This document shows, piece after piece, positions 19,950-31,200 of a stretch of 64,000 nucleotides of DNA; positions within the stretch are counted from its first letter, which is position 1, and each line of letters starts with the position of its first letter. Source of the stretch: Nymphaea colorata (Eukaryota; Streptophyta; Magnoliopsida; Nymphaeales; Nymphaeaceae); assembly GCF_008831285.2 (NCBI RefSeq), contig NC_045141.1:15920106-15984105 (forward strand), read 5' to 3'. The position numbers and the translations under genes were made by a program. A model generated the notes under the pieces. That model was not told the DNA's origin. It saw only the letters and a program-made list of their open reading frames with translations, and made no database searches.

Positions 19950-21098
19950 CTAGCGCCGGTTGAACCTCTCGGGGGACAAGAGAGCTTCGGGATCCCCGGA
20001 CCTCAATCGGCTGGAGGAGAAAGCGACCACGGACCTGACGAACATTGGGCTCGTCATCGACTTGCAGCGCCGGGACGAGGAGGACGACGCGCCACCGTGG
20101 ACGCGCGACTCGGAGAGGGGGAAGAAGCCGGTGAGGGACGAGGTGCTGCGGCGCCGGAAGAAAGGCGACTTGAGGGACCGGAAGGAAAAGACCGACGGCT
20201 TTAGGCAGAAGGGAGACGGGCGCTTCGCCCAGAAGCCGCTGCCGACTCCGCCCCTCCGGTACCTCCACGGCGACGCCGTCGTGGCCTCCAGGACGAGACG
20301 CTCCGTCGCGAGGTTGCTTTCGAACCCGAAGGAGTACGATCTTTTCAGGAACCCGGAGCTCCGGCCTGTCGCTGGGACTGTTGCTTCGTCTCCGAAGTCG
20401 TTTTTGGTCGTGTCAGGCGAGGCCGCGGCGCTGGAGAAGGGCGACGCCCGCGCCTCCGACGCTGCTGGATCGGGCCTTATCTCGGCCTCGATGATGATGT
20501 CTCGGAGGAGGCTGTCGTCGAGGCTGGGGCGTATCCGGGCCGCCATGACCGGAATGAAGGGGGAATTCGAGCGGAATATTCCGGCACGGCAGAGGGGGCA
20601 GTTGGCGTGGGACCGCAGCCAGATGTCAATGCAATCGACGTGGAAAGCGTGGTGGCATCCTGGAAGAACACGAAGATAGTCGCCGGAGTCGAATTCCAGA
20701 AGGCAGACGGCGCAATCGTGGCTGCCGTCGAGGAACCGCTTCCCTTTGGTGAAGACGCGGAGAGGAATCGTCTTGATCGCAGACTCGTCGAGTCCGTAGG
20801 AGGAAAGCGCCGCATGGAAGAAGGGCGACGAGTCGGGGGACGGGGAGCCGCCGAAGCCGTCGTCGGAGGGCGCCGATGGCCTCCGCCGGAGAAGCTGGTG
20901 GAGGCGCGCGATGGCGGGCAGAAGATACTTGGAGATGAGGCGGGAGTAAGCGACGACGAGGAACGCGGTGGCGACGACCGCCATCATGGCGATGAGCGGA
21001 GGACTGAGCTCCGGCGGTGGCCTGCTAACGGGAGCGGCTGTCGGCGTAGCCGCCGGCGGCCACACGAAATCGTATTCCGGCCGATACCCAGCGTTCAT
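19950..21098 (-). CDS. ATL-type RING-H2 E3 ubiquitin ligase
   Basis: An intronless frame of 382 residues from ATG 21098. A more upstream ATG (21290) would add 64 Arg-rich residues unlike the family, so I chose the start giving MNAGYRPEYDFVWPP. Features in order: one transmembrane helix at about 34-51 (PLIAMMAVVATAFLVVAY); basic stretch; GLD motif at 102-104 (GLDESAIKTIP); RING-H2 at 129-170 with Cys129, Cys132, Cys148, His150, His153, Cys156, Cys167 and Cys170, and the diagnostic WLRSHANCPLCR. A Ser-rich, probably disordered C-terminal tail of about 210 residues follows. TM + GLD + RING-H2 without introns is the hallmark of the Arabidopsis Toxicos en Levadura family, membrane ligases often induced early by elicitors or ABA. 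The long tail suggests the ATL13/ATL46-like branch, but the exact orthologue is not resolved. Confidence 0.93.
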   Translation of the reverse strand: MNAGYRPEYDFVWPPAATPTAAPVSRPPPELSPPLIAMMAVVATAFLVVAYSRLISKYLLPAIARLHQLLRRRPSAPSDDGFGGSPSPDSSPFFHAALSSYGLDESAIKTIPLRVFTKGKRFLDGSHDCAVCLLEFDSGDYLRVLPGCHHAFHVDCIDIWLRSHANCPLCRAGIFRSNSPFIPVMAARIRPSLDDSLLRDIIIEAEIRPDPAASEARASPFSSAAASPDTTKNDFGDEATVPATGRSSGFLKRSYSFGFESNLATERLVLEATTASPWRYRRGGVGSGFWAKRPSPFCLKPSVFSFRSLKSPFFRRRSTSSLTGFFPLSESRVHGGASSSSSRRCKSMTSPMFVRSVVAFSSSRLRSGDPEALLSPERFNRR

Positions 21099-21187
21099 CC
21101 TTCTCTCTCTAAAATCTCGTTTTGCTTCCGCCACTAATAAAACTCCCCTCTCAGTGCTCTCACTCTCCTCTCTCCCTCTCTGGCCGG

Positions 21188-21290
21188 CACGTGTGAGAGG
21201 TGGAGCATCCCTTCGGCTCAACTGTTGGCACGAACGACATCTGCCGCGGGAATACGTCATACGTGGCCTCCTAGTCAACGCCACAGTCAA
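21188..21290 (-). promoter_or_regulatory. ATL promoter motifs: G-box, ABRE-like and paired W-boxes
   Basis: Upstream of the ATL start codon are a palindromic CACGTG (21188-21193), an ACGTGGC ABRE-like core (21261-21267), and two W-box cores reading TTGACT on the gene's strand (complements at 21273-21278 and 21285-21290, 12 bp apart). Paired W-boxes are typical WRKY targets in defence genes, and G-box/ABRE motifs are typical of ABA response. Both agree with known ATL regulation, but this is motif evidence only. Confidence 0.45.
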
Positions 21291-21299
21291 AGGCTCGGG

Positions 21300-24200
21300 A
21301 TGACCACGTTTTGCCGATCAAAAGGAATCAAGATCCAAAATCAGATCTGGATCCAATCCAATGTTCGGGTACGGGTCGGAGGAGTCTTCGCGAGACCTTC
21401 TCCTCGTTGGGCGTTGTGCCTTCATCAGGTGGCGTTTCGGTGTCAGAGTCCAAATTTGATCCAAGCCCGAGGAAGTACGATTCTACTCTCAAGTCCAGAT
21501 CGGGCTAACTCGGATCCGTTTAGGACGGTGGCGTCATGTTTGAGTTTAGATGCGTCTTCTTTCTCCTTTTTTAGTTTTGACTCGAGATGCGAAGGGGCTG
21601 GACCAGATGAAAAGTGACTGATTTGATCGGGTGACGAACTCGACCCGACCCGTTGACGACGGCAAAGTGGGGAGACAGGCGACAGATGAGATAGGTTACG
21701 TAATTTGCATCGGGGGTTGAGTAGACTTGGAAGGAGTGAATACGCCGCGATTCTCAAGGGAAATTAATTTTCGAAGGAGTTATTATGGTGCTCATCCTCT
21801 TTGAAATCAATAGTAAGTCCTCGAATCTTTCAACCGCATTGTTTCTGTAAATTCTTTATTTTATTTGCGACAATTCGACGTAACGGGAAAGTTTCGCAGA
21901 TGAACAACATCGTCAGTCATTTTGGATCCGGATTACATTTCAAACCTACTGCGAGCTTCAATGAGATTTGCATCGCTTACTATTTATTACTAATAGAAAT
22001 GTTCGTATGATTATTGAGTGCCATTATTAAATTACATCCGCTTGTGAAATGTATCATTGCTGCATGCGTATGTTGCTGAAAATTAAAAATTTCCAATCGT
22101 TGTCATTGTTGTACCATAGGCCGTTACTAATCCGTTTGTTTGTGGCGATTTTTTTTTCCTTTTTGGAAACGGGATTTTTATATTTAACCACTGTGCAACA
22201 TCTGCCACTCCATAGATTTGTTCTCCACTATATATGTATGTGATTCTTTGTACTAAAAAAAAAAAAATACTTTGGATTTATTCATCTCATTTTTCTGAAC
22301 AATAGCGACAATGGCAAGAAGTTTTCCAACAAAGATAACTGATTCTAATGCCTCTGCAACTCCTCAGACTTTATTGCGTTCAAAAACAGCCTTAATGGCA
22401 ATGAATGGATAGCGGCTGGGGATGCCTTCTATTTTGGCTCTGGCACCATCTTTCCTAATTAATTTCTGTTCTCCACACCATCTTTTTTAGTTTTTATATT
22501 AATCACTACCATAAATGCATTATCACCATTAAGTAAGGGATACATCCAGAAATTTAACTTGAATAGGGGGCACGAATTTAATTAAGAGTTGAATGGCAGC
22601 ACTCGCATATAAATTTATTCATTCATATATAAAAGTTTTTGAATTTTATATCTGTTTTGATTGCTCCTTTAAGAGGCTGTTTGGGAATGGTAACTGTTAC
22701 TATCTCATGCATCTGCCTCAAAAAGTGTGGCAAATTCATTTTTAAGTTGTCACAATGAATTTAAGTAATTTTGTGATTAGAAACTTGAAATAATAACAAA
22801 ATATTTCTATTCCTAAACGGTTTTTAAAGAGTTGTTTGGCAACAGTAACACAGTATTATTGTCCCCCATGACCTGCCTTAGAAAATATGACATATTCATA
22901 AAATACTTTAACAAGTGTTTTGTGAATTTGCCTTCGAGACATTAACATTGTGTTACTGTTTCACAATGGCTCCTAAGAACTTCCAATTTGTTTCTTGAGC
23001 AAAATCATGTCTAAGCTTGAGAGACTTAGCCATTCTATTTGGTTGCATAAAACTCCGATGCTAATAAGTAAGGATCGGAGTATAGAGTTACTAAGAGAGA
23101 TTTAGGCCGAGACGTGGCTTGACCCTTTTGGTCTGATGAGGTAGTACAGTACCATACATACCCAGCTTTTAGGTCTGGATGGGCTTCAGATTCAGTTGTA
23201 CTGTACCGCCCCTCGAATTCAAACCGACCGCAGACTGCCTAGGTATCAATTTCAGATCTGAACCCACCGAACAGCTAGGATCCAGCCTGGACCTAATCCA
23301 TTTGCACCCTCCTTATTTAATTAATAACCTGTGAAGCTCCACCATCACCGTCTCCCCACAGAGTACCCGGCTGCCCGTCGCCGTTCCCCGCCAGAAAAAT
23401 TTACTGCTTGGCACTGGACTTTCAATTTGTTCTCTGCCATCGCCATTAACATAACACACAGCTGCATTCATCAATGGCCAATAACCACTCCGCCCGAACG
23501 CTGGGTATGTCATTTGGGATCCATCACAAACCAAAAATTGTAGAATTCTTAGAGTGGAAGGCGAATCGTAGAAAGGAGAGACATGATGGTGCCGCCAGCA
23601 ACAGAATCGAAGGTCTCCAATGGCTGTAGAGGTTCCTATCTCAGCAGTGGAGGCTAGCCAGAGCGATGTATGGGTGGATGTTCTTATTTGAAAAGTGACG
23701 GCGTCCTTGTTTTCCACCAGCAGAAGACGGTGATGGTGGGTGTTTTCACCTCCCACACAGTGATCGAGTAGGAGAGAAGGAAACAAGGGAGGGAAAAGGG
23801 AAAATGAAACGGGTTTGAGACCTTGAGCAGAAGATCAGAGTGTGACGGGGGGGGAAGAAGAAGACTCTCGTTCAGGGACAGAGAAACAAGGTGCCGATAA
23901 TTCCTCAGATCGACGGCTAGGATGAGCCGAGTGATCGGATGCACAAGCAAATTGGAAGGTGCAATTCGGTTGCGCACAAAATGGGTGGGTCATAATATGG
24001 ATCAGGTTTTGAACTGAAACCCCATAATTGGTGTGCAATTTGGAAAAGCCGTTCGATCCGGTCTGCATCGTCGGGTCCCATTAGATCTGCTGGATTTGGA
24101 ACGGTGCTGCTCGGCCCCATTACACCCTGTAGATTCTGAGTCTGAGGATGATAGAAAAAGGTTAAGCAAAGCTGTACATAAACTGCGTGCAAAAACAGGG

Positions 24201-25130
24201 ATTGCATTATTCGATCATGTCTGGATCCAAATTAAGTAGTGCTAATCAGATCCCATGCGATCCATATATGTACGAGGGAAATGACAAAACCAGATTAAAG
24301 TGAAAACATGGTTTTTTTTTTTTTTTATTTGTAAATAATCTGGAATTAGTTATGAATTAACATATATAGATATAATGTCAATGTATTATGATTTGGATTG
24401 GATATTTGACTCAATAGTTTCAAAAAAATGGAAATGGAAATAGAGATAATAATATCATATTAACAAATAGGATCAAAATCATGTTTAAAAAGTAACATTC
24501 CTTAAATATCTGATGAGGTTCATTTTGGATTAATTTTAAATACATATCATATATTCAATGGCCTTACATTTAAAAATTGGCCCAATTTGGTACTAAATGT
24601 GGATTTAAAAGTCATATTCAAATCAGATTCGAACTGTGAAATTGGTTGTCTGATTTGGATTCATATATAGCTTTTTTTCATACATATTCGAATACGAATT
24701 CAAATCTGTATTCAAATCCAAATGAGAGAATATCTGAAAAATATGATAGGGTGATGAGTATCTGTAATGTCACTAAAGCTTATACAAATTGATCCAATTC
24801 CATCAATAGTTCGGATTCGATCAGCTAACCGTAGATCCAGTAGGATCTTGTGCTTTGGAGTGTAAAGCACTTTTCTTTTAGTTGAAGTTTCAATTATATT
24901 TTTAGTGAATAAGATCCAAATAGATGTGGGAGATGAAAGAGACGATGAAGAAAGAGAAGAGCCAGTGTGCTCAGTGGTGAGACGTAATCTGAACTCAAGG
25001 ACAAGGGTTCGGATATAACCGAGTCGACCCGTTTTGAAGAACTTCGGATGAAGTCAGTAACGGCCTAACGAGCATGTAGGGCCCCCTCCGCTTATAGTCG
25101 CAGTTACGTAAGAAGGAAACGCCGAGAGTG
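21300..25130. other. Intergenic spacer between ATL gene and SEC3
   Basis: No gene is supported. It contains two adjacent related MITE-like elements (22668-22977) and AT-rich DNA with T or A homopolymers. The 23300-24240 part has open frames on both strands but no protein signature, and its composition looks like repeat or decayed sequence. Confidence 0.45.
22668..22977. mobile_element. Two adjacent related MITE-like elements
   Basis: The first unit (about 22668-22825) starts TAAGAGGCTGTTTGGGAATGG and ends with its imperfect complement (CTATTCCTAAACGGTTTTTA). The second (about 22826-22977) starts AAGAGTTGTTTGGCAACAGT and ends GTTACTGTTTCACAATGGCTC. Their left halves align with each other, so they are diverged copies of one family. 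A related terminus (TTTGGCAACAGGAACAC) is seen at 29657 inside SEC3. Confidence 0.5.
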
Positions 25131-25216
25131 GCGCGCGTTTGTGCAGGGCGCGGGACGGGGAAGGTCGTGAGCGCGGGAGCAAGCGCAGATCGGACGGAGA
25201 GGAAAATTTCCCGGCA

Positions 25217-28200
25217 ATGGGGAAGTCCGGCAGTGGCGCCGCGGACGGGGAGGAGCTCCTGAGGGCGGCGTCGGCCGCCCTCGAGGGTACCGGACAGAAG
25301 GTCGTCATGGCGGTCCGAGTGACCAAGAGCCGCGGCATTTGGCAGAAGTCCGGCAGGTTGACCCGTCATGTGTCCAAGCCTAGGGTCTTGGCTCTCACCA
25401 GTACGCGTTCGTGGCCCTTAACTTTCGTTGGATTCTGAGTTCAGTGTCTTTCAGCTTGGTCTCCAACGTCGAACATGCGAGCAATAGGCAGTTGATGCCT
25501 TTGGCGTGCTTCTTTTTTGGCGGTCTTTGATCGGCTTAGATTGTTTGTTGTGTTGCTTCGATTTCGTAGGATTGTCTCGTTAGGTTCTTCCGTCTTTTGC
25601 TCTAGTAGTGCACTGCACTCCGTTCGGTATGATTTCTAGAAGAAGAATATCTTTTGGATTCTCTCTTACCTGAAGTTTGATGCCATTATACTTTACCAAG
25701 ACTGCGAAACTTCGCCTGTGATGAACAACTGCAGCCACTTATTCTTCTTCTTTATATTCTCTTATTTTAGTTTGTTTTTAGGCTTTCTTTTGTTGACTGG
25801 TGTAGACTCTGGTTTCGGTTTTTTCGAGATAATGTTGAGATTAGTACTCAGGAGTAGTCGGATTTTGAGTATGAGGGCTAGGAAGATTAGTAGTGAAGTA
25901 ACCTTCTTCCTTCAATCTGGACTAGTGTTTGCGCTCTCATCATTGGTTGCAGCAGAGGCACAAAGCTTTCGCGCAGTGTGCAAACAATCTTAAGTTTAAT
26001 TAAGACAAGCATAGACTGATCCCACGTTCCTTAGATGGAACACACACACACACACACAGATAGAGAGAGAGCGAGAGAGAGAGATCAAAGTTCCAGTTAT
26101 GTATTTAAGGAAATTGAGTTGCAGTGTAGATGGAGGTGAACCTTCTTACATATTTGGCTAGCTATTCCTGAAAAACTTTGTTAACGTGAAGTAGCATCAA
26201 AGCACCTCTACCAAGACAGCATGGTATTCTAAGAATCTATCTCGACCTGTTTTCATTTGAACTCTCTCCCGTCAAATAAATGATAGCTGCATTGCTGGAC
26301 AGTAGTCAACTTAATGTAAGGACAAATTCATGGAATAAGAAAAAGCCAGATTATTGGCTATGTATGTGATGGAGCTCCGTTTATTTGATGCATGTACTCG
26401 AGCAAAACTGGGAATCATGTAACTCATGAGTGACACCAGCGACATGGCTGCTGGTTCTTATTGCATTTGGCTATTATGCAGTTGAAAAATCAATCCAGTG
26501 TGGTACATTGTGACACACCATCAGGACGACTTAAACTCATTGTGTACCCAGGGTATGTGTATAATGTCCTCATTTACTTGCGGAGATTTGTTCAGGCTTG
26601 TGCCTGTAAAGCTCAGCATTTGCTTTAGTCATGCTTGTGAAGACTTCCTTACTTTTTTTTGCTTAAAGGAGATAAAGGGACAGGAATGTGGCTTGCATAC
26701 TTTGCCTTTTCTGAGAGGTGGTTAGGATACTTTCAAGTATATCTTTAGACAGAGAAAGTGTCATAAATGGTGGCTACTTTTGAGGCAAGCATATTAATGG
26801 GCGTTCTCAGATCTTAATTTGCCTACAGCATGTTTTCTCATTAGTAACTATCCTTAAGTTAATCCTTTTCATTTTTATGATGATTGCTGGAGATGCTCAT
26901 ATCTACACCCTTTCATGGTTTGTAAATCTTTATTGGCCACACGACTGGATTTACTGTTTCCTTTTGGAAAGCCATAGTTATTTTCTCTGGTGTCCTGAAG
27001 TCTATTATCTATATTTAATCTTAATTCATTTTATCATGAGTAACATCAGTCTGTTGTTGGATATATCAGCATCCTTGATCGTGTTAGAACTAGAGTAAAT
27101 TATCAGCAAATGCTGTATTATAGGTTTGAATTTGAAGCATTGATCTGCATCAGTTTTCCTTTTGCAGCAAAATTTTCATCAAAAGGACAGAGGACAAAGG
27201 CCCTTCTTCGTGTTTTGAAACATTCATCTGGGGGTGTTCTGGAGGTATTGTGTGCAAGTTATCTTCTACTTGTTTGTTCATGCTTCAAAAGAAGTCTTGA
27301 AGCAAGCATGCCATTGTAACTTGTAAGCTCTGAAGAGCACAAAGTGTATCATACCTTCTCATTGTCTGCCTTTTTCGGATTCCATTATAACCATTATATG
27401 CAGAAATCCCTGCTTTCTTTATGCTCTTGTCGTCATTATTTAACAAGCAGAGCTTTCATACATGCTTTCAGGATGTTTGCAAGATGCTTTCCTTCTATGC
27501 ATAAACAACCTTTTCTATGGCATTAGTTTGTTTGCAAGATTGGAAACTATTGATAACTTTTTTCTGCTTGTGTATAATTAGCCTGCAAAACTTTACAAGG
27601 TTAAGCACCTTTCAAAAGTGGAGCTTATACCAAACGACAACAGTGGATGCACGTTTATGCTGGTAAACTATATTCCCTTTCACATTATATTGTGTTGAGA
27701 CCTTTTCAAAGTGGCTTGTATAGAACATGTTTGGAGCTCTTGTTTGTCAATGTTGGAAATAATCTACATGTTTTCCATGCTGATGCTATCAGTTTTTTGT
27801 TGATTAAGGGGTTTGATAACCTTAGGAGCCAGAGTGTTTCACCTCCACAGTGGACTCTGCGCAACATTGATGATAGGTGATTGCTAAAGACACATGCTGA
27901 TGCTTTCCTGCTGTTTTACATTGTTAAAATTTGTTGTTTTCCTTTTAATCTTCATCATTCACCAACAAAAGGAGGTGGCTCATCTTTACTGTACCCAACT
28001 AATGTAACCATAAACAATTACTTCATTCCCTTTCCTATTCCATTGATAAATCTCTGTATAAATTCGCCTATAGATGATATGAGGAGAAAAATTTATCAGA
28101 TTGCTTTCATTTTCTCTTTTTCCATTGATGCAGAAATCGGTTTCTTGTTTGCATATTAAGTATGTGCAAGGATATGATGGGTCGCCTTCCAAAAGTTACT

Positions 28201-31200
28201 GGTATAGATGTTGTGGAGATGGCTATTTGGGCAAAGGTTCTTTCGCTGTCCCTCTATCTCTCTTTCTCCAACACACACAGACATAGGACATGGTGGAATT
28301 CTAACTCTCAGGCCTGCTACTACATTGAGTCCTGACTTCATATATAATTATATGTGTTTTTATATATAAAACCGAATTGATATCCATATGTTTTACACTG
28401 CTTATGTGTTCAGATATTGTGTATATGATATATACATATTCACATTCTACTTCTTCGTGTGCTTGTGTATGTGAGCCAACTTTCACTGAATCGATAGCAA
28501 AAGATATACAGGAAAAAGTTTGTGTGTTGGACCAATATAGTTGAACTTTCTTACACATGTTTTATGTGCTTTTCAGTTGTCACATATACTTGGTTGCAAC
28601 TGTCATGGCTATGTTGTCAGAATATGGGTTGGAAAATTCACTTCTTGGTTACTGTTTTATGCCTTTTGCTCATACACAAATAATGTTTTCTTCTTCTTCA
28701 GATATGTGTCTGTATTTTCAACTGGTTTTGAGTTTTATAATTTGTTATTTATATTTTTTCATGTATAAATTTGCTTTAGGAAAACACCCCTGCGGTGGAT
28801 CTTCAAACAGATGCTCAAGTTAACCACATTGCTACTATTATCACTCCAGATGACTTGAAAGTAACTGTTGAAAGGGACCTTGTCTCACAAGCTGAAGAAG
28901 CGGATATGGAGGCACTTCTTGGAAGGTTTGCTTCTCTCCATTCAGCTGATACTCATATATGCCCATAATTCTCTGCCATTGCAAGTGTGATTACCGATAT
29001 TACCTTTTCAGCAAATTGATAATAGATTTATTATTTTTTTGTGTGTACCTTGCTTTAGAAATTGTTTTGCTGCCGGAAATGCTCAGTGTGGTTAACGAAG
29101 TCTTGGTGTGAGCCTCTTAGGTTGCTCTCAGGGGTTCTTCTATTCTGCTATGGGTGACATGAAAGTATTTCTGGAATCTTGAGCGTAGGGCTGTCTTCAT
29201 GGGCTTTAACAACTGGAGATCTGCACTTATAGCAAGGCAACAGTGAATGTTGTGTATCTGTGGCTGGTTTCGAGATGTTCTCGCTTCGCTGATCCAAAAC
29301 AAAAAGAAAAGAAGCGATTCTACTTCTTTATTGTCTTGTTGTGTGCTTAATCTCAATTCAGCAGAATGATTGTCAAATAATGGTTGTTATTTGCTATTTC
29401 TTCTTTTATCATTTCACATCTCATTTTCCTTAAAGTGTCTCATTTTCAGCATCAAACTGTATTAGTATGAGAGTGAGATGGAGCCTGACCTGGTCAAAGA
29501 AAACCTAGACTGTTGAACCCTAGAAAGTATATTCTGAATTTGGATTTTATTCACAGCACACATGTTCAGGCCTGGGATGAAACTGGATATCGAGTGTCAA
29601 ACAGAATGTGGATTGGAATGGGATCTAACATGGTTTATTTCATTCTGTTCACTTACGGGGCCTTTGGCAACAGGAACACTAACACACTGTTCCATGAATC
29701 TGTCTCAAAGATTGGGACAGTTCCATGGCACACTAGAACGCAGTGTTCCATGAATCTGTCCTAAATATTAGGACAGATTCATGGAACACTGTGTTAGTAT
29801 TCCTACTGCCAATTTAGGACAGATTCATGGAACACTGTGTTAGTATTCCTACTGCTAAATGCCCCTTTAAAATCATATGTTTTCGGTTGATCTGAGATCA
29901 TAAGTTTTCCTACATCTGCTAGGTCTGTAGCAACACTCTCAGATCCAATTGGATGCGGGTTCAAAAAATGGGTTGACTTTTCCAAAAAAGGGCTAGTCTT
30001 TGATGAAGCCCAACTGCCAATACCTTACGTGGTTTCATTGGCAACCGTTAGTTGTGTTTTTTCAGTTGAAGGATATCTTTTAAATAAGAAAATTGGTGCT
30101 TCCACAGCTATCTGTTTCTGAAACCTTGGATAGATCTGCTTATACATCAGAATTGGAGGGTCCATATTTTGCACTAGATGAAATACATATGTCACCTTTT
30201 TCACTATTTAATCCACACCTCATCGCTACCATCCAGAAAGAAAAAGAAGAAAAAGGGAACCAGCTGCACATTTGGTTGGTTCTAGCAAATTTACATCCTT
30301 GTGTGTGAACTGTGATGTGTTCCCTCATAGGGTGTTTGATACCATGGAATGTGGAATACCATGGATGCTGTTGACTTCATGGAATGCAATTTCAGTGTGT
30401 AAGGGACAGCAGAATCTTCAGAGTGAAACTCCAAAGGATGTATAGTTCAATGTTTATTGTGAGCAGCCCATTCTGTCACCCCATGCTCGATGCAAACAGC
30501 ACTGCAGAGTGAGTCAACAAGTTCTGGCCCATTCCTTGGATGTGCATGAAATGGAAAAATCACATGTTCCACGAATGAAGATGGAACACCCTCCCTGGTT
30601 CAAGAATAATATTCAAGACCAAATACTCCCTTTGCTGTATCTTTTGGTCTACTAATGTTCTGACACACTAAGAGAAATAAGTTGGTATACTAGTCCCTTA
30701 ATGTTGATATAGGGAGGAGTTCCCTAGTGTTCCCTGAACAGTAATGTTGTTGATGTGGGGAGCAGAGATTAATTGCTCCAACTCAGATTAATTGCACGTT
30801 CTCCCATTGACAAGGGGACCGACACTTAATTGTGCATCAGCCCGAGATACATATAAGTTCTGGAACTTCAATGATTGTTCTATTGTGATGTAAATATGTC
30901 CAAAAGTACATCGTGTATTTTTTTTTACACTTGCAGTTAGAAACCTCACTACTTAGATGGCTATATTCTTGGTTTGGTAATTTCAAGCGTTACTCCCATT
31001 GTGGCTTTTTGTATTGAACTTATCTACATTAGAACATGATACCAGGAATGTAACTCTAGAAGAGTCTCGATGTTAATTCAAAAGCAGTTTATTGGGAAAA
31101 GATTCAAGATTGAAATTTTTATAACTTGTCTCTTCATATTAGTAGTGCATTGCTTCCAAACATCCATAAAGCCTTTTTGTTTGGACTATGTTCCTGTCAC

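Noticed and set aside
19806..20679. Long plus-strand frames opposite the ATL gene
   Set aside because: They are antisense shadows of a GC-rich coding exon. The minus-strand frame has the complete RING-H2 signature.
21099..21290. N-terminal extension of the ATL protein to the ATG at 21290
   Set aside because: The extra 64 residues are Arg-rich and unlike ATL N-termini, and they overlap the CACGTG motif region. The start at 21098 gives the usual short N-terminus before the membrane helix.
23313..24240. Open frames of 90-157 codons on both strands between the ATL gene and SEC3
   Set aside because: They overlap on several frames, have no domain, signal or membrane pattern I recognise, and no splice-linked neighbours. 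They read as chance frames in a low-stop stretch.
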